NCBI RefSeq assembly: GCF_901709675.1
Contig: NC_051105.1
Location: 4,765,104 to 4,829,103 of the forward strand
Direction: 5' to 3'
DNA from: Syngnathus acus
Taxonomy: Eukaryota; Chordata; Actinopteri; Syngnathiformes; Syngnathidae
DNA: 64,000 nucleotides
Position numbers and translations under genes: made by a program. The notes under the pieces were generated by a model, which did no database searches, was not told the DNA's origin, and saw only the letters and a program-made list of their open reading frames with translations. Below, in pieces: positions 22,005 to 34,700 of the stretch; position 1 is the stretch's first letter; the number at the start of each line of letters is the position of its first letter.

Positions 22005-25000
22005 TCAGCTGCACTCCTCACAGTTGCAGGCCAGAATGTACCGGTACGTGGCGGTGATGCGAGTTCCACCGGCGCAGCGCAGGCGCACAGCCTTGAGTTT
22101 GGATGTATGTGGGCGGCAGCAGGAGCAAGTACTCTTGAAGGGCTGCTTGAGCACCGAGCTGAAGGAGATGAGCGGGTCCGAGCGGGTCGTTGGGCCGCAG
22201 TGGCCCTCGCAGCGTGCCAGGAGCACCATCTGGGAGCAGAGCAGAAAAGCTGTTAATTGTGCTGTCCAGAAAAATAGAAAGTGGGAAATTTGCCCAAATG
22301 TCCTTGGTCAATCATGGGAAATATTAATGGCAGCGTTTAATAGGGATAAAATGTTCCACAATATTTAGAACAATGTTTGAATTTCAAATGCTTAGTATAC
22401 CACAGCACTGGATTTTTAAATTTTTTTTATTAAATGGAAAATTCACAGCATGCTGTAATTCATTTTATTTTTTTAAATATAGTACGCAACAAATCATGAT
22501 TTCTGGTGTACTGTTACTTTCATTATCAATATTAACATTTTGGTTTTGCTTTATTTTAGGTTCTGTAAAATTTGCCTTCTTTCAAGTTAAGGAGCTTCTT
22601 AGAAAGAACATATTTTGACTGTACTTTTTTCAAGGCTGCTAAAAGTCAAAACAAATACTTTCTTATCATGCTTGTCAGCCATGTTTTTTGTTTTGCTGTA
22701 ATTTTGAGCCGATTTCAACATTTCCCAGCCAATTCGAATGCAGCTCAAGAGCATGAGAAAAAGAAGAGGCTTCTTGGAATAACAAATAGGAATCTCCCAG
22801 CTGTGGCTTTGCACCTCCAAACTCAAATAGTGACAAGTTGACCCGGGGAGCTCGGGGTCACACTCGGACACGTGTGCGAGGCTAATTTACGATTGCGTCG
22901 TCTCTTTGTCGCGTGCGACTTCAGCCGACTGTCAAGTCATGTGATGCAAAGCAGCGCACACGGACAATTACTGAAACTGCCTTGTCCATCAGACCGACAT
23001 TCTGCTTTGTGGCTTGCTGCATTCCTGTCGCCTCTCTAAACAGACTCCTGTGTCATGTTTGTCTGTCAGCTGCTGTGTCGCCACCCGTGTCCCCACTTTG
23101 CCACAAGCCTGTCTGGGACACACACACATGGACATACAGACACGGTGCAGGCGTGTTGTCGCCACTTTAAGACCGTTTGTCTGAGGCTCGGGCTTTCAAA
23201 TGGCAACAATATTTTTCTTGTGTGACACTGCCGTGTGCGCCACATGCACTGCTTACACTGTCATTCCACAACTAGAACAGCAGGAAAACTAAACTTTATT
23301 CAGGAAAAAGTTAATCAATTGTCTTTGTGATTCATACTTGATAGTAATGAATTATACTTTTGTTTGGATCCTGAATATATGAAAGAAGTGGTAATGGAGT
23401 GAATCTAAACCTTGTCGGGTTCTGAGGTCTGCACTCAATTAGTGGAGCCCATAGTTCAAGACAAACAAGGTGAAGCTGCTTTACTGCATGTAAATGGAAT
23501 AAACTGCCAGCAGAAGTGAATTCAGTCCGTAGTGTAAATGCTTTCAAACCCAGATTAAAAAAAAAAAAATCCCTTTAGCATAAAGCATTAAAACAACATT
23601 TTCCAAAATCTTGTTTGTGTACTGCACATTCTTTTAGTTATTTTCATAAGCTACTTTGTTTCTTTCCTTTGCTTTTAAATGTCCTTTGTTCTTTTGTTTG
23701 TGAATCCTTTTAAATGTTTGACTTCTAATTATGTGAAACACATTGAGTTACTGTGCTACAAAAGTAAAGCTGCCTGGGCTTAATTAACCTGCTGTACTTA
23801 AAAAAAAGGTGACTTTGGTATTTGTCGGTCATACAACTTTGTAAATGATGCTAGGTCGAAAGCATAGCACGTTTTTCACAACACCGATACTCCGATATTC
23901 ATGCCCATTAAAAACGGACCATTCTTTGTCTATCTCTACCTCGGATGCTTTGAAGGGATTTAGTGTAGCAGCTAGCTTCTTACAGAATATATTTTCTTGA
24001 TCACATCTGGCCTTGGAATGTGTGTGCGTGTGTACCTACCTGCAATGTTTATTTGTACGCATTAATTTATGTTAATGACTAATTCACCATACCAACCATA
24101 CAACCTGCTGCATATATGATCATGAAACAATACTGTGCGCAGATTAACAATTAATGCCATTGCACAATGCATGTATTGATTTGAATTGACCTTTCATCTC
24201 AAGATAATTATGCTGATGGCAAACATTTATTTATGGTGATTATTTGATATACTTTAGACAACAAAACTAGCCACAGATGACACATTCATGGCCAAATACA
24301 CACATGGACAAACAAAGAAAATGAGCAGTGAGCGTGCAGGTGGATTGTGTAAAAGATTCGCCTCCTAGCCAATTACCAGACTTGCATTATAGAAAATGGG
24401 CGACTCCTGCTGTGAGTGTGCTGCCGGGCCTCAGCCGAGCTGTGCTTCGGGCCACCTGCTCGACACACTCAGAGACAACAATCTTAAAAAAAGACCCGAC
24501 GCCTGATCGCTCACGCACGACCAACAACTGCGCTGGCATTTAAATAAAAGCGAAGAAAAATCCCGACTTGCGCACGACAAAAGGTCCTCAGTCCGATTTT
24601 TTATTGGGCCTCAATTGTTTTTGCTGCACCCAATTTTTCACCTGTTAAACTGGAGAAGACATGGTGCTGCATGTATTCAAATGAAGGTGATCTCCACATT
24701 ACTACACTGGTCATCATCATCAGTTATTTGATTTAATCAATTATGAGCATATTTAACAAAGTATTTATGCCGTGTGTACTTGGTTGGAAATCTAGTTACA
24801 GGAATAATACTGTATATAACTCGCATTCACGAGAAATCTACATTTAATCAAGGGTATTCTGTTGCATGTCATACTAACACACGTTGTCTGCTTTAGAAAA
24901 GTCCAAATGTTGAACAGTTAGTAACATTGGTGTTTTCAAGAGCTTTGAAATTCATTTATAAATGTCTGTATACAAAATATGACACAATTTGTGTTTCAAT

Positions 25001-25762
25001 TCAAAGGCGATGAGCTTTAGAGTCTTCAATGTGTGTCCCTGGACTGTGGGAGGAAGCCAGAGTACCCCAAAAAAGAACTTACGCAAGCATGGGATCAAAC
25101 TTGAGACCTTTGTGCTGTGAGGTGAGTAAGTAACCGCTTATTATACCCTTGGTTGTCAGCTGCAATCTACTTTCCAGACTGTCGAGGTGTTGCTCTGTCT
25201 ACGTGAAGGTTGTGTTTCAGCCTTTTTATTGCATGGGGAGTTGTATGTGGGAAGGCTGAAGACAAATCCTTGCCAATGAGTTTTGATCGGATCTGCCCTG
25301 TGTTCAACCCCTGATTAAGCATAAAAACAAAACCCTCGAAAACATGATCTTACTTTTTAGACAAATGCAAAACAAATTGACTGCCTCTTAGTTGTGTTGG
25401 CAGGAGCCGCCGTTGGCTGTTTGTACATATCAGATGCTCGGAAGCAAACGTTTTTCAGACGGGCCTGATTGTGTTATCTTCAACAACTCTGGTAAAAGTG
25501 ACCACCGTGAAGAATCTCAACTTACAAGTGGAGTTCTTAACTTCATTCTTACCTTTGAGTTGCACTTATAAATGGGGTGGCTGATTGTCTCAACAAAGTG
25601 ATGCCTCATGCAGCGCTGCGGGTCCGAATCGCTCAAGTGCGAGGGGCGTCCATTGTCGCTGACCTTGTTGCTGCTGGCGGACTGCACTAAGCCCAGCAGG
25701 GGGCAGCACATAAGGACCAGCAGAAGGCCAGAGGGCGGGACCACAGTGATTGAAGGTTTCAT
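22005..25762 (-). CDS. ndp: Norrin, cystine-knot growth factor, two coding exons, 144 aa
   Basis: Secreted ligand of Frizzled-4 with LRP5/6 and TSPAN12; it activates beta-catenin signalling in retinal and inner-ear vasculature. Exons on the minus strand: 25553-25762 (70 codons) and 22005-22229 (74 codons plus stop), joined in phase 0 through donor GTAAGA and acceptor CCCAG. Residues 12-28 form a hydrophobic signal peptide. The conserved part starts near Ser44. Cysteines at 51, 67, 77, 81, 105, 107, 108, 122, 138, 140 and 143 correspond, with a constant shift of 12, to the 11 cysteines of mature human norrin, including the CSCC cluster and the C-terminal CNCEEC. It is 11 residues longer than human norrin, all before the knot. 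The frame stays open for 59 codons upstream of the chosen ATG, but that part is unlike norrin and is probably 5' UTR. The non-coding first exon known in mammals was not located. Confidence 0.96.
22230..25552 (-). other. ndp intron between the coding exons
   Basis: A 3.3-kb intron. It includes an old LINE 3' end at about 23330-23785 and a stretch near 24050-24290 dense in homeodomain-type words (TTAATTTATG, GATTAACAATTAATG, AAGATAATTATG) that could be a conserved enhancer. Nothing coding is seen. Confidence 0.7.
23330..23785 (+). mobile_element. Decayed LINE 3' end (L2/Rex-like)
   Basis: Around 23500-23560 the plus strand reads as the C-terminal motif [18 protein letters not shown] of L2/Rex-type reverse transcriptase ORFs, with frame damage before it. 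It is followed by a 3' UTR ending in 'gtgaaacacattgagttactg' and 'aaagtaaagctgcctggg', matching the usual tail wording of such elements. The copy is 5'-truncated and heavily mutated. Confidence 0.5.
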
Positions 25763-28700
25763 GGTCAGACCACCCTCAGGCTCGAGGTCCGTACAAGGTG
25801 TTCCGACACTCTTCTGTTTGTCCAAGGTTCCCCCGGCAAGTTTTCTGCGCAAGTAGGACTTCAGGGCGTCATAAATGATGATGTCTTGATCTAACCCGCT
25901 GCTTACTACTTGAACAATAGATCTTCGAATCCAGTGCACCGTAGAGCCAAACTTGGAAGAGGGTTGGCTTTGTTGGGTCTATCCATCCTCAATCGTGCCG
26001 ATCCAACACAGTCTGGTTGGGAAAAAAGACACCATTTAGTTAAAGTACACCATTAATAACCTAAAAATTGAAGTATGGTTCAATGAAAACATAGCCAGAT
26101 GGGATGACAACTGAAAGGTATCATTTGATCAAGCCGTGATTTTTTTTCTCAATCTTCTTTTCTGGATCACTATTCTCTAACTGCACAGATTTGGATGGCG
26201 TGAACTAAGTCATTGTGAAAAGATGCCAATCTTGCTTATGCTGGACCGCCTTCTCTATAAATGGTGAATACCAGAATAGTGCAATTGCATTCACTTCTAC
26301 TGCCCTCTTGATTTTTTTCCTGACAATTATACTTGATCACACCAGACACTGTCATCCTCTATTCATCTGATTGCAGGAAGCTGTGTTGCTGTGTGAAAGC
26401 GCCCGATCAATTTTGCGGGAGGTTAAAGAGGACAAAAAAAGGAACTAGTAACCAAAAAGAACAACGAACAATCAATCATGTATATCTACCTGACCTATTT
26501 ACACAGAACCCAGTGAACTATTATAGTAACACAGTGAGAGAGCAGCCCACACATAATTCGATGACGCCAACGTCAGTGTCTTGTGTGACATAAAATAGTT
26601 GTCAGACAGTGACACTTCACACCCTGGTCCCGCCTGTCCGGCATTCCCCTTTTCACATAGCCACTGTCCCACCACTGTTACATCTTTGATTGTACCAGTC
26701 ATGCTTGTCGATTTGTGGGTCCATTTCAACTCCCCATTCAGTGTTGTAGTCAAAGGTACTTTTAACTTGGAGCAGTCATGTTCAATGACAACATTGACTT
26801 TGTACACGACAGCCAAGATTACCAAACAGCTACTCAACAATACGTTTTTAGTCTCTTCGGTGACCACTGCACTATGCATGAACTTTGCGACGCATGGTGA
26901 AACCTGTTGTCTCCATTGGCGGACGCCCCCCTTGACGTTCACGTCTGTCCTTTTTTTATTATGGCGGAGAAACCTAAGCCATGCGCAAACAGCCTACAGC
27001 CAGGCCCTTTCCTCTCCGCGGGAAAGATTTTTTCATTAAAACAAATGGCTCTCCCAACAAGACCTCTCACGACCGCAACAAACCTCCACCAAGTCAGGCA
27101 ACATATTTTCACATGTATTTATGTAGGGTCTTTTTCCAAAATCACAGTTTTAGTGTCCTCTAGACAATAGCGTTAAGAGCTGCAGTTAGTTCAGCTGAGG
27201 CCGCTGTGCTAATAGGCAATCTGTTGTGAATTAAGACGTGGGCTTCATGTACTATGTCTCGGGTCATGGGTCTTAAAGGGGAGCACATAATGACTGAGGT
27301 TTAAGGTTTAGGTTTGTAAGCTATATGTTGATACATCGGATTAGTTTGAATTTACGTTTTGCATAGGAGAGAAATAGAAATGGAATTAGTCTGTTGCAAG
27401 GTCAATCTGAATCCCGCAGTTTACAGTTTTTGTCAAATACGTATTTTAATGAGGAGGTGTGTGTCTGACACGGCTCTTCTGTAAATTTCCAAAAAGCACT
27501 TTCTAAATGGTGTTTTGCTTTTTTCTAAAAGGAATCCACTTTGCAGGTCTTATAGCTGTCACCTTTCCAGGAAAAATAAACAAAGCCTACGAGAACGCTT
27601 TTTAAAAAAGAATGAACTGATATACAGATAGGAGACTGTCCTTGATTACCCAATATGATATTTCTTTCCTTTAAAAATATAGTTCGTTTTTCTTGCCCCC
27701 CCTCGCCTCCCCTTTTTTCACCCTAACAGTCCTTGGAATGATCGGATGATGTGCCTTCCTACATCGTAATCATTTCCATTTCTGGGCATTTGCTTGTCAT
27801 CATGTTGTTCTCCACAGTCCAACTCACAGAGGTTGTTGCTCTTAAGGGACCTTTAAAAAAAACGCTAGTGGTAAATAATCAAGTTTATGTGTGCTTCGTT
27901 TGCCTGTGCAAATGTACTTAACGTATCATGTTATCTGGAGTGGAAGAATTTTAGTGTTTGGCACCTGAATGGCAAAGCATATCATTCCACTTTTTTTTTA
28001 TGAACACTCCCTGCTGTTAATTCATTGATTTTCCCCTTCGAGCGGGTTCTCATGAAACCACAATAACGCCTCGTTGCCCAAATCGTTCAATTCAAACGGC
28101 ATCCGCTTGAGGGGAAAACAGAATAGGTGTGCGGTCTGTTCATATGAGCGCTTGCTGAGATGTTTGAACATGAGCTGCACGATAGATTACAGCCAACACT
28201 AATCAGCACCTTCGGCGCTGTCACCTCTGCAAGAAACCTTACATGAAAGCTCTGCTCTCGTCGTTAGCCTCGCAAGCGTTTTTTTGGTATCGAACTCAAG
28301 GGTCATTCAGGTCATTCATTTATTGTCCGGAATCATTGTTTTACGTGAAGTTTTCCATGTACTAGTTACGGCCATATAGAAACATAGGACATTAGCTAAT
28401 AACTAAAAATAATAATGAAATATATAAATAGAAATATATAAAAAAAATAAAAATAATGAAGCTTCTGTTGTTTTAAGAAAAATATTTTGTTAACTACTTC
28501 TATTGTCGAACAAAGGCCAAAGTCTCATTTATGCTCCATGTTAGACACACAGAGCCTTGTCGAACCAGCCACCAAAGAACATGAAAAAAAGCATTTTATC
28601 AAAGCTGAAATTGAGCTTTGCTTTTGTGACTGTGTTCAAAACAACAATATTTAAAACATATGCTTCTATTTTTGAAGCGTAAATGAGCCTTTAGCCACAG

Positions 28701-29999
28701 GAGGGAAGGGATGGAAATTTCCTACTGAGCTTCAATTAACCCCTACTGCCGACCCTGTGTACATAACGTATGTGCCCTATGGCCTTTAAGTTCTCATTAA
28801 GATGACAGCTTCATTACGAGCAGAGAGAACTGGAAACCAAATGGTACTCTGGTGCTGGACGAACACCCGCTGACCTCTTCTTGTTTGTTGACTGTTGTAT
28901 TTAATCTGAGTGGAGTTTTAATAAACAAGTGTTTGATCAATTAAAAAATAAATAAATAAAATAATGTGGAATTTGCATATCGTAGTTGCTAATAAAAGTG
29001 TTTTATCATGGCTGCAATCCCTGCTCATGTCTAATCAAATACTGTACATTCAAACCGTCTCAATAATCGTCTCAATCATGCATTTCTCAATAATTGCCAC
29101 TTTACTCTGCCTGTAAAATCTGACATTTTTGTTTCATCAATACAGGGTTAGCGTTAGTTCCTACCACAGTACATAAAGTAGTAGTAAAGTCAAAATTGCA
29201 GTAAATATTAGTATGAAAAACATTGCTCAGCCATAAAAGCAAAACAATGAATTAAAAAACGTTTACAAGTTGTGCCCATTTGTAATGTCCACATTTTTCA
29301 AAGTGTACCAGGCTGATTTTTATTTCCCAGCTCTCCAAGCATTCTGCATTTTTTGCGACTTTTCTTTGAAACAAAATACAACATGAATGATTCGGTGAAA
29401 CGAGCCGACCGTCGAAGACATTCTCTGTTTGCTTTTTAAAGTTACTTGCGTGAAATTCCTGGTACCCTAGAACTAATTTGCAACCAAAACCCAGAAGGCC
29501 GCAGGCGAAAGGCCTCGTTAGACAACATGAAACATATGTAACTGTCACATCCTGATCGTAAGTCAAACAGAAAATTAGCATTTTCCAATCCTGCTTCATT
29601 TTCTTTTCAATAAAACTTGGCCAAAGGGTGCTCTCCTGTCTCTGCAATATTAAGAAGAAGCGGGAGAGCCAGACCACAAAGCCGCAAGACGATCCGTTCT
29701 TGTATCCCTGCGCTTGGGAAGCTTTAGGGCTTACCGAGTTATGAGAAGTTGTTTCAAACCAAAAGCAAGCAGATACGATGACGTCTCTGCGGGAAGGCTG
29801 CGGTGGGAAAGACGCCACACACCGACACAGACGGGTGCTAATAACGACTACTGGAATGTAACTTGATTTGCTTTTGCCTTTATGCATTAGCCTTTCTGTT
29901 TTCATTTCTATACACAAGCTTTTCTTTCAACTCAACTCAATTTACAATATGCATGTAAATTAAATTGAAATATAACTTTGATGTAAAAATCTTATCACC
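25763..29999. other. Intergenic DNA upstream of ndp, proximal part
   Basis: The ndp promoter and any non-coding 5' exon should lie in this direction, but I could not fix a transcription start. The largest ORF (29252-29917, minus, 221 codons) has no recognisable domain or splice partner and is most likely chance. The stretch 28720-28860 (for example 'cctttaagttctcattaagatgacagcttcattacgag') has the look of conserved non-coding DNA, which is inference. Confidence 0.5.
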
Positions 30000-30162
30000 A
30001 GATAGTTCCAGTACCATTTTTATTCTACATACGCATTGATCAATGAACAATTGACCTTGTATTGTATGTATGTGCCCCCATTAGTCTAAACGAGGCTTCT
30101 GATTAATATAGTGTTTGTGGAACATGAGTTAAGCAGCAAAATTTACTTACTAACCATCTCAA

Positions 30163-30323
30163 GGGCCGGCCGGCCGGCCATTTTGCCACTTGCTGTCAAC
30201 TGAAAATGACATCACAGTTGCCAGGTCTCAGGTAACAACTAGTCAAGACTCAGCTTCAAAAAACTGGTGAGCTGTGATTGGTTGTGACCTGAGACATGGC
30301 AACAGTGATGTCATTTTCAGTTG
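30163..30323. repeat. Imperfect inverted repeat preceded by a GGCC run
   Basis: Arms at 30197-30239 and 30281-30323 are reverse complements over 43 bp with about five mismatches; both contain ACTGAAAATGACATCAC or its complement. A 41-nt loop separates them. A perfectly palindromic GGCCGGCCGGCCGGCC run lies just left, near 30164-30179. It may be a small foldback transposon. Confidence 0.8.
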
Positions 30324-32559
30324 GCCAGCCGTCTTCTACCAGTTTGCAAGTGCGACATCTTTGAGGTCACCAGTGTTTTTGTTTCTCAGACTGACACTAT
30401 GTAAGTGAACGAGCACACTAATGCAGCCAGCAATTTCTGACCATTCATGCTTAGCTAGAAATGCGCTTGTTCTCAAGTGCTCATTCCCAAAAGCCTAATA
30501 TCAATCATTTTGTACGTATATTTCTAGGGCCAGAGCACCAGGCGATGCAAAGAGAGTAGCCCTACCCAAGTTGCACCATTTGGCGGGAGTGTCGATCATA
30601 ACAGGATGCACAAAAACCCATGGCCCAAAGTGAAAAGTAAGTTCGCCATTTTTGGCAAACACTTGTCATTTTAAAAATGCAAGCCAGGGAGTTTGAGTTG
30701 GAACTTGGCATACTAGACAGATGGATGATTCTCCATGTACCATGAAAGTCCAATATCTAATATAATAATAAAAGTCTTAGCGTGAATACTAGCACTCAGT
30801 GTCCTCAGCTGCCGGCCGGTCGACACACGCGATAAACTGCGGATCCCCTCGAAGGTCCGACTCCCCACGCCCACCCCGCATTTCATCCAGTCAGCATCCC
30901 AGCAATGTGGAGGCCCCCGGAGCAAACACAACTTACTTTTTGACATGTGCAGCTTTGCAAACGTGACAACACAAAAGCCATAAGTTAAGTGGGCTGTGGA
31001 TATTTATACGTGCACCCTGCTGTGTGGAACGAATCCATGCGCTCACTGCAAACTTCCTTTGCACACGACATATGGCCTCAACAGTGTGGTGTATGTGTGT
31101 GTGTATATGTGTGTGTAGAGGGGGACGTCATGGTGTCCCATTTAGACACATAATGTCAGTGTTTCACTTGCGCCTCTTTATTAAGACTTTTTTTAGCCTT
31201 TGGACGGAGCAGAGACAACTAATTCATCTTGTGCCCTATCAATCATCTGCACTATTAATAGTCTCGTCTGTCGCAACATCACACAGATCAAGAACTGAGA
31301 CTCCAAATTGACCGCACAGTCAGTGTGAAACAAATGTATTAGACCACCTGTCATAAAGAAGAGATGCACGCATCATGAAGTACTTAAAGGCGGATTCTTT
31401 TCATTTGATTTTTGACATTATGGGCAAATTGTTGGAGGATCACTGGAGTATAAAAGCATCAAGTGTAGCATTTAACAACTAAAACTTTAATGTTCAGGAC
31501 TGCAAGTAAAAAAAAATCAGACCAACATAATAAATCACTTTTTTTCCAGTAATGTGACCTACAACCCATATGAATACATTTGGGGGGGACATCTTTTTCG
31601 ACTGATAATTGGTACTATGACAAAATGTGGGGAAAAATATTATAGTTCGATGAAACCAAGGTATACATACCTACAGCGAAGCATCATAATTATTCGGAGC
31701 TCTTTTTCTCGGTGAAAGCATTAATGAACTGTTCCAAATAGCAGTGAGCGTTAATATGCAATTTCAGATTTGACATACTGCTTTATCAACCTTACAGACA
31801 CACAGAAATGATGCTTTTACCTTTGGCCACTTGTGGCTTACTCCATCAGATTTTGATCCAATACATTTGCACTGCACTGTTCCTAAATAGTTCAGTCAAG
31901 GATTCAGTTCTTCCTAACACTTTTTGCACAAAATTTACACTCACAATACTAAAACATAAAACACTATAGCTTCTTTAACATAAAGGTCCTTTCCAAATTA
32001 TTGTCAAAGCCATGACTGATGCAGTAAAGCAGTGCAGGCAGAATTTTTTCAAAAATACAACACGGCATCCATCCCTCCATCATCATAATTCAGTAAGTGA
32101 CTGGTGCCTCGGATTAATACTTGTCGAACAGCAACAATTGCACAAAATGACACACGTGACACATTTCTGTATACCTTTAAAGGCAAAAACTCAACAGCTA
32201 ATCATTCCCATTTTATCCGCTTAAAGACTACCTTTCTCTCTCTCCTCGTCTTCCCCAAGGACACCATCACCCGACCATATGATTCGTTCCCCTGTGGCAA
32301 CATGCCTCCATTTACGTCATGATGTTCTTGTTCGCCTCCCTCCTCCTCCCGACCTCACCTCCCTCTATTGTTTCACCAGCTTTTAATAAACTAAAGGGCA
32401 GATTCCTGACTGGAATGAGGCAAGGGGGATGGAGGGAGGAGGGGGTTGTCCAAACCCATAGACCTGTCCTACACACACACACAAACACACACGCGCACAT
32501 GGTTTGGCATGTGGAGTGCCAAGCTCTTCAACTGTCCGCTGACGCCAGCTCCCAACATG

Positions 32560-32606
32560 CACACGCACACACACACATACACACACATGCACACACACAC
32601 ACTTCC
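32560..32606. repeat. (CA)n microsatellite
   Basis: About 47 bp of CA with ATG and TAC interruptions. A shorter CA array lies at 32471-32492. Confidence 0.85.
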
Positions 32607-33190
32607 ACACAGTGGCCCTCCCCACATGCTAACCTCCTAAAAGCTAAGCTCCTCACTAAATATAACCCCCCAAGTCCTGTTAAGACAAACAACAGGCATC
32701 CCTGCGAGTAGAGCGTCTGTTAGCATTACACTTTTTTTCCCCCCTGAATCGATGCCAGCTCCAAACCTGACACATATCCACTGTATGTCATTATTTGTCG
32801 ATGAACTGCTTTCGTTATATACGGGCCAAAAGAAGTCGGCATTTTGAGGGTTTGCCCATATCGAAAACCTCAAAAGGTAATCAAATAAAAATTCACAGAG
32901 GACTGTGAAATTTGGGCATAGGAAATTTCCACCATAAGCTGACCCACAAAAATGTTCCAAGAACCCAAACCAATGAATACACAGTGAGGCTATTTAGGTG
33001 AAAGTGCCCATTTTAGGGTCATTTGTATGTTTTTTCCAAAGAGAATCTTGTCCAGCAGATTCTAATTATCATCTCAAATTTGAAGTACAGCGTTAAACAT
33101 TAAAAACAACCAATTCAATTCAACCAAGTCAATTTTTGTACAACAAATCTGTTTTAAAACAAAAAACAAAAAAAAACAAATCAGTTTTAT

Positions 33191-33191
33191 C

Positions 33192-33226
<35 letters not shown>

Positions 33227-33230
33227 CTTA
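33191..33230. repeat. (TTTA)n microsatellite
   Basis: Ten TTTA-type units in a row, followed by ACTTACTAAAG. Confidence 0.85.
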
Positions 33231-34380
33231 CTAAAGTTGCCCAACCCAAACGTCCTGGATTGGTCCAATTTTTAACCCAGCAGTTTCAAAGGTGTCATTT
33301 GTCAAAAATTCAAAACAAGGTGCCGCCTTGAGAATTGTATTTCTAGGTTCCTACCATTAAAAATGAATAGATTCTCTTCAGGTGTCCATCAAATGGTACC
33401 ACTATCCAAGTGTGCCTAATGACACATCGTCTCTTAATCTTGAATTCTAAAGACACCTCAGTTTTTCTGATCCACATCACTGAGAAGTATTTAGAAAAAG
33501 ACAACCAATAGCACATACCAAGCTGCAGGCTAAAGTCAGGGCAAATAACCAGATCAAGGCTCACTTCATCGTCCACAGACAAAAAATGGTGCACAGACAA
33601 AAAATACAAGTTTTGATTGTCCCGTTTCCTTTTGTGGGTGATTTTATTTTTAGTAGCTCAACTTTCCAATTGATTGCTTGTTGCTATTGTGCCTTTTCCA
33701 ACAATTCCTTATTTTCTCACTCTGATTAGCTAGGCTAGGGAGGGTGGAGGTTTAAAAAATATTTGCAGTACATTATTTAGAGTCTTAAAAAATGCCGGTT
33801 TTGTTTTCCTAACCCACTCAATGGGTAGCTATGTTTTTTTAACAGATTGGGTTACTTTAATCAAAGGTTGAGTTTATTATTTTTGATTGATTGGATTAGG
33901 GCTGAAAGGCTGGAGCCGGTTTTCATTTTTGATACTTTTGTTGTGTACTGATGAATGTTGAAGTAAATTTTTTGTAACATTCTTGTTGGCATTGGCTGGA
34001 TCGCTCAGTGGCCAACGTTGCCAATTCTGGACACAGAGTTCAAATGTGTGGGCTGCTTCAGGAAGGGCATCTATTAACTGTGCCAAACCGTTGGTAGTAA
34101 AAGGAGTATTATTATTAACCACAGCTGTACTGTTAACCTGGTAACCCATTTCTGGGTAGTTTTAATTCATCAATATAGGTAGCTTTTACCCCTTGTTGGA
34201 AAATTGACACCCAAAATGATGGTTAAAATAGTCAACCCAAAGCGCTGGGTGTAAATAATCCAGCATTTGACTTGGCAATAAAAATGGAAAATTAAACAGA
34301 AGACAATTGAACATAATTCAAAAGCAATATGGTAGAAATATTAACAAAAGTCAAAAACAGTTCAAACAAATAACTCTAAA

Positions 34381-34700
34381 CTAAGGGATCAAGTCAGATA
34401 CCATGTTGAAAGCCAAAGAATGAAAGTTGCTTTTGAGGCAAGTTTTAAAAATGGGCAATGAAGGGGCTTGTCTCATGTGTAGTGTGAGTGAGGTCATTCC
34501 ATCGTTTGGGACCAGCGGCAGAAAAAGCCCTTTCATCTCTGAGCTTCTATTAACACTTTGGTACCTCCAGAAGCAGCTGCTCAGCTGACCTGAGGCACCG
34601 GGCAGGAGTGGAGGTTTAAAGCAGCTCAGAGAGGTAAAGCAAGGCGAAACCATCTCGAGATTTGATCTACAACCATTTTTCAAGCTTGCCAATTCACTCT
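34381..34700 (-). mobile_element. Decayed L2-like LINE C-terminal fragment
   Basis: On the minus strand, codons near 34450-34510 read NDGMTSLTLHMRQAPSLP then IFKTCLKSNFHSLAF. This is similar in layout to the C-terminal 'W-N-x-L ... F-K-x-x-L-K' segment of L2-type elements. The nucleotide wording ('ttccatcgtttgggaccagcggcagaaaaagcc') resembles other teleost copies. No reverse-transcriptase core remains. Confidence 0.4.

Noticed and set aside
26499-27039. Overlapping ORFs of about 146 codons on both strands
   Set aside because: They mirror each other on opposite strands, have no recognisable family, and lie near ndp without supporting splice signals.
29252-29917. 221-codon minus-strand ORF upstream of ndp
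   Set aside because: No recognisable domain, no repeat pattern of a protein family, no splice partners and unremarkable composition; most likely a chance open frame.
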